Shown one piece after another: positions 36,016-54,973 of a DNA stretch of 64,000 nucleotides; within the stretch, counting starts at the first letter, position 1; every line of letters begins with the position of its first letter. The notes beneath the pieces were generated by a model. It was not told the origin of the DNA, did not search any database, and saw nothing but the letters and a program-made list of their open reading frames with translations. Both the position numbers and the translations under genes were made by a program. Source of the stretch: Amoebidium appalachense (Eukaryota > Ichthyosporea). The stretch spans positions 4,340,001 through 4,404,000 of the forward strand of contig CAVNZM010000012.1 of assembly GCA_963693365.1 (NCBI GenBank), in the 5' to 3' direction.

Positions 36016-37039
36016 TGAATTCGAAATGGTGTTCCGGTACACGGGCGCCTCAAACCTGGTACCAGGGACATACCTGTGAGAGTAGAATGTTGCCAATGCG
36101 ACATGTGATTAACTGCCTCGGTGAGTAGGAAAGTACTATGTGCATGCCATGGAGTGCGAAAGCCAAAAGGATTTTTCATTTGTCGAAGGCGTATGGGGGA
36201 TTGATGAGGGCATTGCGGCTCGGTAACATGCACACCCGTTAAATGTCTACTGATCCACGAGCCACGACTGTGTACATAAACAGGATATTCTTGTAATCAC
36301 CAACCTTTTCCCGCTACATATGTGCAGCGAATTTAACAAGGCCCGACTAGACTACTAGGACTCCCGTGCCATCTAACCTAAAAAAACACACACAGGCATT
36401 AATTAAGGATACACCACACCACTAGTAACTGTGGATGCTATGTACTTGAAACGTAAGTGCTGTGTATTCTACCTATTGAACTTTGAAAAAGGGATATGAT
36501 CCGTCAGTATCGCATCTTGAATCATAATGTCAGGAAAAAAACAAAAAATAATCCCGAACCGGGTCTACATACCAATCATGATAATATCCCATATCGACCT
36601 CATTTATTTAAGTTATGTAAAGTTTTGATGTGGATAAAAAAGTAAAACTAGAATTAACTTGATTCCAAAATATTGCACTACCCAGTAACAATACTAAGTC
36701 TAGTAACGCCGTGCGTGGGCCACTTTACAGCAGGCTCCTACTAAATCAGAGGCTTTTTACTAAATAACAGCCCGAGTCGCGACAATGGAAGGGGGAAACA
36801 ACATTTACCAAACCAAAATGGGGAAAACGGCATGGGTGTTTGGGGGGGGGGGGAGGGGGGGGGGGGAGGAGGAGAAGGAGGGACGAGGTGGACGGGGGTG
36901 GGTGGGCGGGTGGGTGGGTGGTAGGGGGGGGGGGGGGGGGGGGGGTATATGCATTACAAAGTAAGACTGTTGGACTTGGAGGGGGGGGAGGGGGAGGGGG
37001 GGGGGGGGGGGGAGGGGGGGGGGGGGAGGGGGATGGTGT

Positions 37040-41723
<4,684 letters not shown>

Positions 41724-42098
41724 CTGAGGAAATAATTGGATGGATTAGCGTAAGGAATCCACATCATAAGAAACAACCATGTGTGTGCAATAGACGGGTG
41801 TTTATGAAAGCCATATGAGCAGATGTCAAGACTCGTATGTATGTGCCGGTGTGTAGCGGTCGTGGTGGTGATGTTTGTGTTTGTGTGTGTGTGTGTGTGT
41901 GTGGTGTGTGTGTGGGGGGGGGGGGGGGGGGGGGGGGGGAGGGGGGAAGAAGGACCCGGGGAGGGGAGGGGGGAGGGGAGGGGGAAGGGGGAGGGGAGGG
42001 GGGGGGGGGGGGGGGGGAGGGATCTATGTCGACACTCAAGATTATCATCATAAGTTAATCTGACAATCGTGCAATATCGTAAGAAGACAGGCAAAGCC

Positions 42099-42211
42099 TA
42101 ACACGTACTGACGTGTTGCCGCACGTGCGACGTTATACATCTACTCAGGCGGTATTTAAGTTAAAAAAAAAAGAAGAAAAAAGAAAGGAGACACCGCCTC
42201 AGTAGGTGGTA
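42099..42211 (-). mobile_element. MULE-like MITE, copy 2 (113 bp, inverted)
   Basis: The same element as 7753-7883 in reverse orientation. It starts TAACACGTACTGACG and ends with the complement of TACCACCTACTGAGG. The flanks CAGGCAAAGCC (42088-42098) and GAGGCAAAGCC (42212-42222) form an 11-bp target-site duplication with one mismatch. The interior is a short A-rich run (T-rich in element sense) with the GAGGCGGT inverted pair and the CGCACGTGCG palindrome. Confidence 0.85.
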
Positions 42212-42345
42212 GAGGCAAAGCCAATCACATATGGTCAAGCCGATTTTTGCTTATAACTGGTAATATTTTGATGTCACGGCGGGAAACATTGACATAAACA
42301 TTAGGCTCAATTGAATGGACGTGGAACGGGATACGCACTGTGACC

Positions 42346-42346
<1 letters not shown>

Positions 42347-42414
<68 letters not shown>
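42347..42414. repeat. 68-base C homopolymer
   Basis: The longest homopolymer in the window, an uninterrupted C run with ordinary sequence on both sides, about 135 bp beyond MITE copy 2. Its exact length may be affected by sequencing error. Confidence 0.9.
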
Positions 42415-42417
<3 letters not shown>

Positions 42418-43555
42418 CCCTGCCACGTTCGACTGTGGCCTCAGCCGCCGTATGACCAAGTATACTCTATTTTTCAAGGGTATGAGTTGGCGCGTGATCA
42501 GTCGCTTCGGAAGAAGAGTTTTGTCAGCCTGGAAAAATAAGAGCTACCTATATATACTAGCACTACAAACTAGTAGTCAGGGACTGCCGGGGGCCCGCGT
42601 CTACTCTGGGCCGTTTCGCAGGTACGGGATCCCCTCACATATTCGGCTGCCGTTCAGGCTTTGATATGATATCATCATTGTGCGACTGCAACACACAGTC
42701 TAAAGTGAAGCTACAAAAACACCGTTGAATAGAAAGGTCTGGTTCTCACTATGTAAATACAGCATGCCCAGTGAACAAGAAGAGTCACTCGGCTCCGCGA
42801 CACTTTTTGGGTTCACTGGACCGCCAGGGGTTTACGCACAATTACGGACATGGACCGCCAGTGCCCACGTCCAAGCTTAAGCGAGCGTGCATCACGTTCT
42901 GTATACGTACGTGACGTAACCCCCAGTCACAGCCTGGTCACCAATCAGAACAAGGATCTGCACTTTTGGGGGTGCTTCTGGTCAACCATCTGACTGGCGG
43001 AGAGTGCATCAAAACATCTCCCTAGACTCTCCTACGTGCAAAAGTAAGCGAGGCCCGTCTGCCGCCACGCTACAAGTTGAGCCTCCCGAACGGAGCTGGA
43101 GTTTCGAGGCCTGATTAAAAAGCAACATAACATTTCTTAAGGTGCCCTCCTTTACGGGCTTGATTATCTTTTTAAACTTTTTTAATGGATGGTTTTTTGA
43201 ATAAAGTTTCAAAGTCGAAAGTTTGCCAACTCGAGATTGGCCGGCGTCACGCATAGGGGCCATAGGCGCCAGATCTAGATGGCACGGCGCGGCCACCGTG
43301 CGCGCGCACGTGCACTGCGCACTGCGCACGGCCTACATGCCACAGCCTACAGACACAAAGCAATGATAGACTCTAGTAGACCACTTTGATATGCTTTGTA
43401 ATGATTTTCGTTTTTTTTATTGAATCATGTACCTGACGAAATGTTGGAAATATGTAGAATCTCCTCGATTTAGCTATAGTAGACACGGTACAAAGCACAG
43501 CCCCAGAATCAAGACTTGATAGCTCCCTGGACTCTCAATATACTGGGGCTTTTAC
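42415..43555. other. Non-repetitive region without a clear gene
   Basis: Ordinary base composition, unlike most of the window. Two ORFs (42452-42664 plus; 43009-43329 minus) have no recognisable motif, no splice context and no neighbour support. I see nothing firmly coding here. Confidence 0.4.
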
Positions 43556-43932
43556 TACCACCTACTGAGGCGGTGTCTCCTTTCTTTTTTTTTTTTTTCT
43601 TTTTTTTTTACTTTAGACTATCCTAGATCACCTTATTAATGCTGCACAGTATGATATTGTGATCCGGTGCCTTGACTTTCTTTCGGAGCTACCGATGCTA
43701 GCCTCTGCTTACCCATAACATGTAATAGGGGTGTCATTTACTACGATGGCGCTCATTGTTGCCTAGCATGTACATATGTCACTGGCTGTATTTGATTGGC
43801 TGCGCTGGAAAACGCAGTATACGTAGGCCGTCGAATGTGGCTGGGCCTCCGGCAGTGTCCACGCAATAAAAAGTGTGTAAACCCTTAGATGTATAACGTC
43901 GCACGTGCGGCAACACGTCAGTACGTGTGTTA
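43556..43932 (+). mobile_element. MULE-like MITE, copy 3 (377 bp, longest)
   Basis: Begins TACCACCTACTGAGGCGG and ends GTCAGTACGTGTGTTA, the same termini as the other two copies. It is flanked by perfect 11-bp duplications of GGGGCTTTTAC (43545-43555 and 43933-43943). Besides the shared ends it carries about 270 bp of interior sequence (about 43615-43885) that copies 1 and 2 lack. The short copies therefore look like internal-deletion derivatives, or this one gained an insert. No transposase-like frame is present. Confidence 0.85.
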
Positions 43933-44309
43933 GGGGCTTTTACACTTACAGTCAGTAGCTAAATGGCAACGTATCTGATATCACAACTTCACGAATCACA
44001 AGATTTCTGTGCCAGGTTCTGCAGTGACTATATATATATGGCTGGTATTTTATTAACCATGTAAAAAATACTGCCAAAACCAAAAGAATACGCCTTGGAG
44101 TCAGGTTCGAGCGTTTTAAATAAATTAAAAATTAAAAAACAATCCAGTACTGTGCATTAAATTTTCATTTTAAACCCCCCTGCAAGAGGCATGCGATTGG
44201 CGCAAAAAGCTCCAACCACAGCCAATCGTCGATGTTGCATCGATCTCCTTACACCCCCGCGCCCATTTCAAACGGTCTTCCCTAAGTCCCAACACGGGCT
44301 TGTTTTTTA

Positions 44310-44328
44310 CCCTGCGACTTTCGCAGGG
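44310..44328. promoter_or_regulatory. Perfect 8-bp inverted repeat upstream of the 44660 ORF
   Basis: CCCTGCGA-CTT-TCGCAGGG is a perfect stem with a 3-base loop, followed 15 bases later by the palindromic CAGTGCACACTG. It lies about 330 bp upstream of the small ORF start. It could be a paired protein-binding site; its role is unknown. Confidence 0.3.
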
Positions 44329-44659
44329 TTGGACGGTCCTGCGCAGTGCACACTGCACAGAGCAGCACAAAAAAGTGTAAGACAGAGATAGCAGTGAACT
44401 TTATGGCCCCGAGGTTGATATATAGGGAAGATGGACGCGCAGAACATAAGAGGGGAAGTGTTTTCAAGTTGTGTTCTGTTGAACTCGCAGCCACCTTCCT
44501 ACTCCGTTCCCTTTCTATTTTATGGCTCTTTCTAATACATATCACAAAACAACAAACAAAGTAGGAACATCTCACGCGCTCAATCCTCCCATCTCGTGTG
44601 TCAGAGTGATTTCTATTTCAAGTTTCAAGTTCCGGAATTCCCCTTCTGTTATTATCAAC

Positions 44660-44908
44660 ATGAGGACTCAAAAGGCCAAGAAGTTTGAGAGCATCAGAGT
44701 TAGTCCGCCACTACGAGGCCTGCCCAGCACTATTATCCCAGATTCTGAAGCTCTGCGCTCTGCGAAGGAGCAAGAGGTTAAGGGGAAGGCATGGAATGGT
44801 GTGGATGGAGCTGTGTTAAGGCCTAACGAGCAGGACTGGACCCCGGCACAGAGGAGAATGGCCAAACTGATCGCGTTCATCAAGGCGGCAAACAAGTTTT
44901 TGGTTTAA
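44660..44908 (+). CDS. Small basic hypothetical protein, 82 residues
   Basis: The ATG at 44660 opens an 82-residue frame beginning MRTQKAKKFESIRVSPPLRG and containing EQDWTPAQRRMAKLIAFIKA. It is rich in Lys and Arg, of normal complexity (unlike the repeat-derived ORFs around it), and has no membrane segment or signal peptide. I do not recognise a family. The frame is open further upstream to an ATG at 44522, but that part looks less protein-like. It could be a single-exon gene or the last exon of one. No neighbouring gene gives a clue. Confidence 0.35.
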   Translation: MRTQKAKKFESIRVSPPLRGLPSTIIPDSEALRSAKEQEVKGKAWNGVDGAVLRPNEQDWTPAQRRMAKLIAFIKAANKFLV

Positions 44909-45925
44909 GGGAAATTAAAGGAGAATCCATTGGATGCTAGTAGCAACAACATCTTTAAAAAATGAGATGAGCAATAGGACGACAGAGAATGGTCAGAGTC
45001 AAGTTAAAGACAGGGTTGAGAAAGATTCCTCAACAAGGTGCCTGGAATGACGACAGAATGTGCGCGCGAGATTTGAGATGTGTTCGAGAGAGCTGAGATG
45101 TGTGCGAGATGAGCTAAGTGATGGGCTTTGAGATGTTCTGAGCGACGATGACAGAGCTGTAGTGGGAGTGACCGTAGATAGCAGCAGTTACTGTTGTATT
45201 TATTTTTTGGTTTTTTTAAAACAATTTGTACCTTCACTAGTATGCATGATCGTCGAAAGTCCCACCCATACATATTTCACAGCAGAGTTTGTACCTCTGT
45301 ATCAGAGTTTTGAATACTTTTGCTGTTGTTCAAAGATTTGGAATATAGTGTATGTGACAGAGAAGCTATCACATTACTATTATTGAGTAGTATTACCTTA
45401 CCCTTAGCTGCGTTGGGAAGGGGTTCGTCCTTTTATCTCGCCACCCTCTTCCTCGTTTTGTCTTTTAAGGTTTTCCAAGCATTCGGACGGGTTCACATCA
45501 CACCCTCCCCTTTTTTTTTTTTTTTTTGTTTTTTTTTTGTTTTTTGTGGGTTGAAATATCACATTTTTTTATGAACTGTCGTAAGCACTGAAACACATAT
45601 CTTCGCTATATATATAGTCTCCTCCTGACTGGAAAACGGGTGGAACGGTGACTGTTTTTGGGTTTGCGAATCATATATCAACGTGCACATTATTGTGCGG
45701 TACTATCATTTGAGGATGCTCCAATTCGTGCTGTGCGCGTGATCATTGCATTTATCATCAACTTTTAAACACACTTTATGACTTCCCGCTCCCCCCTCCC
45801 CTACCCCCCCGTGGACTCCCCCTGAGGATGTGCTCTGCTTATTATGCATACTTTTATGTGTGATTTGTACTCTGCATTGTGTTGTCCGTCGTGTATGTAT
45901 AATTCATAAGCTATAACACATTCAC

Positions 45926-45956
<31 letters not shown>

Positions 45957-46452
45957 ACACACACACGCCGCCGCCGCTTCTCCCCAACCACCACTACTGC
46001 AACCAGGACCACCACCCGGCCGACCGTCCGCATTGTTTTTCTCGGCTCATGTGCATGCTATGGGTCCATTGCCGCAGGCATCATATTAACCACATTACAG
46101 CCAACTGCCCCCCCCCTTTTTTTTTGGGGGGGGGGGGGGAGGCTCCCCTCCACTGGGAATACCTGAGTTACACCGAACTATAAGCCTGGTTAACGGTCAA
46201 GCCTCTCTCCACCCACCCACATACTTGCACGTCGCACCAACACACACACCATGTGTGCACAGCTGTTGTCGTTCTGGGGCATTCCCCCTAGAATTAGCGC
46301 ACACACATACATTGCTCACGGAGGACGGGTCATGACCCGGAATCAATAGGGAGGTTCTACTAGGCTATTAATAGTATAAAGAACATTAAGATTTTACACA
46401 GCGTGCCCATGCCGAATGTTGTAGTATCATGCAGGTAGTGTTCACGTGTATG

Positions 46453-46516
<64 letters not shown>

Positions 46517-46564
46517 TTGTGTGTGTGTGTGTGTGCCCGTGCGTGTGCGCGTGTGTGCGTGTGC

Positions 46565-46619
<55 letters not shown>

Positions 46620-46687
46620 TGCGTGCGTGTGCGTGTGCGTGTGTGTGTGCGTGTGCTTGTGCGCGTGCGCGTGCGTGTGCGTGCGTG

Positions 46688-46731
<44 letters not shown>

Positions 46732-46755
46732 TGTGTGTGTGTGTGTGTGTGTGTG

Positions 46756-46789
<34 letters not shown>

Positions 46790-47175
46790 GTCTGGAAATA
46801 TCATGTGTGACAGCTAAAAAAAATCACGTTCTTTGTTTTAATTGGGCCTGGTGCCTTCCGAACTGCAAAGCCTACGTAGTTTTTCTCTGTGTTTTAGTTT
46901 CGATATGGTTGCTTCACAGTGCCGGTTAGTCAGAGCATACTTTGCGAATGCCGAATCAAGCAAATTGGTTTATAATCCCCATTTAATATATAATACTTCA
47001 TGTTGGTGTATCTAGTAAGCTGTTTACTTCAAGCCTTAATTTACTGTTTAAAATGAATGTACTTGGGGAATGTTTCATTTTAAATACCGTCGGTGGCTGT
47101 ATCGAACTGAAATCCGGAGGGAGGGAGGGAGGAAGGGGGGTCAGGGGCCGGGGAATGGGCAGGGTGGACCCCAGA

Positions 47176-47222
<47 letters not shown>

Positions 47223-47290
47223 GGGGGAAGGGGAGGGGAGGGAAGGCAGAAGCAAGGATTTTTGCCGAGTGTGGCTCTGTTGTGTGTGTG

Positions 47291-47372
<82 letters not shown>

Positions 47373-48000
47373 GTGTGCGTGTGTGTGCGTGTGTGAGTGT
47401 GTTTCTGCGCGCGCGCGTGTGTGTTTGTGTGTGCATGTGTGAGTATTTGTGTTTCTGCGCGCGCGTGTGTGTGTTTGTGTGTGCGTGTGTGGTGTGTACG
47501 TGGCGTGCGCACTGGTGTGCGCTTGCGTGCGTGGCTGTGCGTGTGTGTATGTGTGCTCAAGAAGAAGGGGACAGGGGGGGAGGGGGGGGGGAGGGGGGGA
47601 GGGGGGGGCACATTTAGTTGCCATTTTTCTAGCCAGATCCTCCTTCCCCTACCTGTTCCACCCTGTCTCTACACAATCACTATAGCCTTGCTTGCCCTTC
47701 CCTCCATAGAACCCCCCTCCCCCCCCCCTTCCCCCCCTTCCCACTCCCCCCTCCCCCCCAAGAAGTAGAGTTTGAAACAAAAACACTTTCCCCACATATA
47801 CTAGGGAGATATCTCATCGTTCTGTGAGCACGAGATACACACATACCAGTCACTACACAACAATGAAGACTCTGGGCCAGTTTGATCTATCCGCCCTCCC
47901 CCCTGCCTGTCCCCCCCCCCCCCCCCCCCCCCTTTTACACACACCCTCCCCCACCCTTTTACACCCCCCCCCCCCCCCCCCCCTCCCCCCTCCCCTTCAG
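44909..48000. other. Repeat-rich intergenic sequence
   Basis: Contains AT-rich unique sequence (44.9-45.7 kb), a family A dispersed repeat (45821-45925), long (GT)n tracts (46454-46615, 46640-46756 with GTGC variants, 47290-47390), G runs (46757-46788, 47178-47220) and poly-C. No supported exon was found, although the 5' part of the gene at 48.0 kb may begin here. Confidence 0.5.
45821..45925. repeat. Dispersed repeat family A, inverted copy ending in poly(C)
   Basis: CCTGAGGATGTGCTCTGCTT, then ATTATGCATAC, TGCATTGTGTTGTCCGTCGT and CTATAACACATTCA, running directly into C(18) and (CA)n. It is the clearest example of the element's homopolymer end. Confidence 0.65.
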
Positions 48001-49848
<1,848 letters not shown>

Positions 49849-50043
49849 GTTAGATCAGAAGAAAAGAAGAGAAAATACATTCCTAACCTAAATCTCGAAA
49901 TCATCGTTGCACATTCTGAAAAAGATCAACACATCCGCAGAACGGTTTGTTTCCGACAGCAGAAAAAAAAAAAGAAAGTCTACGAGCAACTAATTTTCAA
50001 TATATCACTAAAAAGAATTTAAATAACGTAAAACTAAATTTGG

Positions 50044-52800
50044 TTACATGAGTGGAAGGTTGGGCTGCTCCTGTGCCGCAGCATACCACGTGCCGTTAAT
50101 ATTAAACCGCCAATCAGACGGCCCCGATATGGGCAGATAGTAAACCAGCTGCACCATCGTGCTTGCGCCGGGGGCAACCTCCGACGGGATCTTAAACGTC
50201 ACCCGATTGAAGTCGCCTTTAAGCCCCCCAACATTGTTGCTAACGGGGTTGCCTGACTCCACGACTTTAAGGCCCGCACCGGACCAATCCACCATGTTGT
50301 CGGGTGCGCTTGTGCCGTAGGAAAATGCAACCTGGCTATTGGCTGGGATAGAAACCGTCATCCGATTGGTGATGGTGGCCTTGGGGCTGATTGGGTAGTT
50401 GTTGTCCCCCAGCGCAAACTCGCCCACAGAAAATTCAATCGCAGCCGCCTTGGCCGGGATCGCAATGTTTGAGATTGTGTTGCCATAGGGGGCTGCGGCC
50501 TTAAAACCGTCGTACATGATGGAGGTGAGGGTGTCGCCGATGAAGTACTCTCCCTGCCCGGTGGCACATGCAGACTCGGACGAATCAACAACGTCGGTGC
50601 GTCTACCGGCCGTGTCCTTCTTGTAGCACGAATAGTCGCCGGCCATCTCCCAGATCATGAGCCCCCCCACGCCCTTTGAAATTACGTAGTCGACCTTGGC
50701 CTTGATTGACTCTGCGTCCTCCGTCGAGATGAAAGTCTTCTTCTGGTCGTTCCACAGCCACGGGGCCACGGCGACGTGGTCGTAATTCCGAGCATAGGTG
50801 CCTGTGAGGGTACCGCTCGCGTTGAACCCGTAGGATGTGAGGTAAGAGCCATAGACCCCCGCCTGCAGATTCTTGGCATGCCACATGGGGTTGGAGCCAG
50901 CGCCCATCTCGTTACCATTGGCATCCACATCGTGCCAGATATTGTCGATGCCCATGGCCCCGTTGCCGCACTTGGTGGTGCCGGCAGGGCATTTCGACTG
51001 GTCGGTGAGTGCGGCAGTGCCCCACAGCCCATTGGTGCCCCCGGTGACGCCCTGCCAACCTCGGGTGTAGTATGGCACGCCAATGTTGATGCGGCCGGCA
51101 GGCATGGCGCCGCGGAAGTAGTGGTAGGACCAATCAGAATTGAGATAGCCGATGCCCTTGTACTGCCCGCCGTAGGCGCCCCACGCGATCAGCTCTGCGT
51201 CCTTGCCCGTGTGGTAGAGGGGTGCGTTGTGGCCCACATACTCGTTCCATGCGCCGTGCAGGTCATAGGTCATGAGGTTGACGTAGTCGAGGTACTGCAC
51301 CACCTGCATGGCCTCCATGCCGCGAAGGAGATAGCCCGAGGACGGGGACGCAATGGAAAGGAGATAGTGCTTGCCGTCAGCAACACCCGCAGCGTCCAGT
51401 TGCTCCCTGAGGGTGCGCATGAGCGCCATGTAGTTCTTGAACAGGTACGCACGCGCAGGGTTGCTCACGGAGAAGTCGTCGGGGTTGCCTGCGTCCTTCA
51501 TGGACGTGGGGTACTCGTAGTCAATGTCGATGCCGTCCATCTGATATTTGCGCAAAAACTCGGCGCATGACCGCGCAAACCTATTGATGGCAGCGAGGTT
51601 CGGCGAGCCGTCAGAGTTGGTGGTGAGTTTGTAGTAGCCCCCATCTGCCACCCGATTGCCGTTGTCGTCAAAGTGCCCGCCGGTCTCAGCCCACCCACCA
51701 ATCGAAACGAGTGTGGAGACACCAAACCGTTTCTTGTATGTAGCGAGGGCACCCAAATGCCCGCGGACGCCCAAAGAAGGATCCACGTCCACCCCGGGCC
51801 ACGTGGGGCCAACGGCTGTGTTGTTGGGGTCTGCGGTGTTGCCAACGCTCAATGTGTAGTCGCTGGCGATGTGTGCAAACGCATAGTTCACGTGTGTGAT
51901 CTTGCCCCACGGCAATTGGTTGACGAGGTACGCCGGCTGCCCGTTGGTCCCCGTGCGCCATGACGTGAAGTAGCCAATGATCCGCCGTGAGTGGTCAGCA
52001 CCCATCTTCTCCCGCCCAGTCTCATCGTAGCGGGTGCAGTAGGGAACGTCCAGGCCCGTTGTGCGGTAAAGACCATCAGGACGGCATTTCTCGTGCGCAT
52101 AGGTGGAGGTGGGTGTGGTGGTAGTGGTAGGAACAGGTGTGGTGGTTACAGGAGTGGTGGTTGGCCTTGTTGTTGTTGTTGTGGTGGTGGTGGTGGGGGG
52201 GGTATTGGTGGTGGTGGGGCGTGTGGTGGTGGTTTGTGTGGTAGCGGTGGTGGTGGTAGTGGTGGTGCGGGATGTGGTTGTGGTGGTTGGTGGGGCGGTA
52301 GTGGTGGTCACAGCCGTAGATGACTGGGTGCCCTTCTGGCATGAGCCCCACCATTGGCTCTGAACTATACAAACAGTGCCCGGACAGCACGAGAGTGGTG
52401 TGGTGAAACCCTGGCCTGAACATTGGGCATATTCGGCCAGACATTGCCCTGGAGCTACTGACGTGGTGTTGGTAGTGGTGGTGGTGGTGGGTTTCGGTGA
52501 GGTGGTTGTTAGTGATGTGGTGGTGGTGGTTGCTTGCGTGGTTGTTGTGGTTGTGGTTGTGGTGGTAGGAGGAACCACTGTTGTTGTGGTGGGTTGTGCC
52601 GACGTGCTTGCACAAGAGTTCACCAACTCACAGTACGGGGCAACACAGCTCTCCGCCTGGTGGTTGACCTCGTAGTTGCTGCTGCACCATGCATCCACAA
52701 TGTTGAGCGCGTTTCCTGGCACGGCACGACACGTGGTGGTACACGTGGGCGCTCCTGCTGCCAGCGCCGACGCGGCCGCGATTAGGAATATTTGCTGCAT
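50044..52800 (-). CDS. Secreted GH18 chitinase with CBM1-like module and ChiC-type C-terminus
   Basis: Predicted to cleave beta-1,4-GlcNAc links in chitin outside the cell. It has 918 residues and no introns. I start at the ATG at 52800 ([17 protein letters not shown] is a clear signal peptide); an ATG 57 bases upstream would place 19 polar residues before it. Order: signal peptide (1-16); Cys-rich segment (20-63, six Cys); Thr-rich linker; CBM1-like module (about 119-155, CSGQGF and six Cys, with aromatic QWWGSC); second Thr-rich linker (about 165-250); GH18 barrel from about 280 with SIGGWAE and DGIDIDYE (Asp422, Asp425, Asp427, acid Glu429); and a C-terminal region of about 150 residues resembling the ChiC domain found after GH18 in bacterial chitinases. 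CBM1 is a eukaryotic (mainly fungal) module, so the architecture looks chimeric. Lack of introns in an intron-dense region hints at transfer or retroposition. Confidence 0.93.
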   Translation of the reverse strand: MQQIFLIAAASALAAGAPTCTTTCRAVPGNALNIVDAWCSSNYEVNHQAESCVAPYCELVNSCASTSAQPTTTTVVPPTTTTTTTTTTQATTTTTSLTTTSPKPTTTTTTNTTSVAPGQCLAEYAQCSGQGFTTPLSCCPGTVCIVQSQWWGSCQKGTQSSTAVTTTTAPPTTTTTSRTTTTTTTATTQTTTTRPTTTNTPPTTTTTTTTTRPTTTPVTTTPVPTTTTTPTSTYAHEKCRPDGLYRTTGLDVPYCTRYDETGREKMGADHSRRIIGYFTSWRTGTNGQPAYLVNQLPWGKITHVNYAFAHIASDYTLSVGNTADPNNTAVGPTWPGVDVDPSLGVRGHLGALATYKKRFGVSTLVSIGGWAETGGHFDDNGNRVADGGYYKLTTNSDGSPNLAAINRFARSCAEFLRKYQMDGIDIDYEYPTSMKDAGNPDDFSVSNPARAYLFKNYMALMRTLREQLDAAGVADGKHYLLSIASPSSGYLLRGMEAMQVVQYLDYVNLMTYDLHGAWNEYVGHNAPLYHTGKDAELIAWGAYGGQYKGIGYLNSDWSYHYFRGAMPAGRINIGVPYYTRGWQGVTGGTNGLWGTAALTDQSKCPAGTTKCGNGAMGIDNIWHDVDANGNEMGAGSNPMWHAKNLQAGVYGSYLTSYGFNASGTLTGTYARNYDHVAVAPWLWNDQKKTFISTEDAESIKAKVDYVISKGVGGLMIWEMAGDYSCYKKDTAGRRTDVVDSSESACATGQGEYFIGDTLTSIMYDGFKAAAPYGNTISNIAIPAKAAAIEFSVGEFALGDNNYPISPKATITNRMTVSIPANSQVAFSYGTSAPDNMVDWSGAGLKVVESGNPVSNNVGGLKGDFNRVTFKIPSEVAPGASTMVQLVYYLPISGPSDWRFNINGTWYAAAQEQPNLPLM

Positions 52801-52894
52801 GATTAATGAATAAATCGCTCCTATTATTTCATTCAAGTTGTTTGTCCGCAGTTTCAAGTTGGGTTTACAAACTGTGTGATCTTCGCACCAATGT

Positions 52895-52909
52895 CTTTAT
52901 TATATACTC
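52895..52909 (-). promoter_or_regulatory. TATA-like box of the chitinase gene
   Basis: On the minus strand GAGTATATAATAAAG lies about 100 bp upstream of the chitinase ATG at 52800, a normal distance for a TATA box with a short 5' leader. An inverted CCAAT (CCAAT on the plus strand at about 52951) lies about 45 bp further upstream. Confidence 0.5.
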
Positions 52910-52910
52910 G

Positions 52911-54394
52911 CTTGTCTACCTTTGCCTTTCAATTTGATCACTTCGACCGCCAATCGGAAACGACTTTCAGTGTGTTTGTAGGTATGTGGGGATTCTCCTC
53001 AGATGCATGCCTCACATTCCTGCGATAAAACAGGCTAGCGAGGCTCCGATTCACCGAAGCCCAAACATGTCCTAGGCATATGAATACGCAGCCATATAAG
53101 AAACAGTATACTAATATCCATATTTATCGTCAGTGGTACGATGAGATTTTCAAATCAGGATATTGTCAGGTTGGTTACAGGACCCTCACGGTCACCTTGT
53201 TGTTGGAATTCCCCCGAGAGTTCTGTTCTGTGACCTGATTGTGCCCCCGAGAAATTTGGGGATTTTGCTGTATACCAGAATACTTTTCGAATACTTACCT
53301 GGTTTACACGGGCTATATTTTGGGGATACGGTGGGAGCACAGCCCCTCGTGTGCATGGGTGGCTTACTGCGTTTTCCAGCACGGCCACACACTAGACGAG
53401 GGGCACCGCTATAAGTACACCGGGTTTACAGGATATGTATAAATACACCGGATTCACAGGATATGTATACACACATAACTCACACGGGTGGAAGGCTAGA
53501 TAAGAATACTTACCTATCTACAATTCTAATATATAGCCTATGTGACACCTAATGATTTACGTGGAAAAATCATCCATGGCGCCTTTTTTATGGTTTAACT
53601 ACCGTGTCGGTTTTCCGCTACCAAACTTTACAATTACAAGGCCAAACCCAACTCTTGTCACAACCCGTCGTCTGGCCGAGATATCTAACGTTTTTTTTTT
53701 CTTCCAAATTTCAGCTGCATAATCAATTGGTTATACTACTAGAGTCCGCTTTAAAGCCCTAGATGTTGTTCTAACTGTTTGCTATGTCCCTTTTACGAGA
53801 TTTTTTTGCTATATGTTATTTTCTTAGTGCAAGTATTTCAACTAAGTTTCTCTTAGTAAAAAAATGCCTTTGGGCGTTGTGTTCCAAAACAACACAGTTT
53901 TCGGGGATGCAGCATGCTCAATTGCTCATGCAGCGCAATCACCAATCAAAAGATGGATCGGTTTCTCAAGAATGTATAGTTACATACTTGACCAAAGGTT
54001 TCACCAGCTTTTATTAAACCAATCACATCGAAGCGTTTCATTTGTCTTCACATGTACAAAGGATGTGAAATTCTCCATTTGCTAATAATTATTATTGTGT
54101 AAGTTTAGCAGCTTAACTTTTTAAGAGGGGGTTTTTAAATAAGATATATAATTGAATATATTGAGATCCTGGTTGAAAAGTTGCTGGACCTAACCTTAGA
54201 ATTAGGGAGACTTTTCTGGGTCTGAGGGACTGAGGCCATATGCCGTTTCACAGCCTACAGCCAAACAGTTCACACAGCGCCATGCATCATGCATATGCAT
54301 GCAGGGTGCACAAGGGGTCACCATATGGATATCTGGAAATTTACCGCAGGCATGCGCAACTGACAGTTTTTGGTGGTGGATGGTGGGGGAGGAA

Positions 54395-54432
<38 letters not shown>

Positions 54433-54926
54433 GACCGTGTACACCACAGTGTATTCATGAACGTCTAGCTATTTCTTAAAGAGGCTAGGCCTCCCTTCTT
54501 TCGAACTTTTTTTTTTTTTTTTTTTTTTTTTTCCCGCTGAGAATGAGGGGAGGGTGAACGGAGAGGCCGCGGGGGAGGCCTCGAGGAAGGGAGAGGGGGG
54601 GGGGGGGGAGGGGGGGGGGGGGGGGAGGGGGGGGGAAGGAGGGGGGAGTCGGCTGGCCCCGCTGGGTTTAAACGTTGCAGGGGGGGGGAGGGGGGGGGGG
54701 AAAGCGGGGGGGCTCTAAAATTTTTTTTCATGTGGTCACATAAATGGTCTCATATGATCACGATGATGAGTGCTCGTAATGAGAAGCCTATCCTTAGCAT
54801 CCCCCCTCCCCCCCTCGTTCATAACATCTTCCCCCCATTCCCCCCCCCCCCCCCCCCCCCCCCCTTCCCCCCCCTCTCCTCCCCCCTTTTTTTTTCGTGT
54901 GTGTGTGTGTGTGTGTTGCGGGCGGG

Positions 54927-54973
<47 letters not shown>

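Noticed and set aside
42452-42664. 70-residue plus-strand ORF
   Set aside because: Unremarkable length for a random ORF, with no motif or neighbour support.
43009-43329. 106-residue minus-strand ORF
   Set aside because: No recognisable motif, no splice context, Cys/Ala-rich start from GC-rich sequence; too weak to call.
52076-52615. Opposite- and shifted-frame ORFs over the chitinase Thr linkers
   Set aside because: They are shadows of the repetitive ACC/ACA codons of the real gene (His/Asn-rich and Val/Gly-rich frames).
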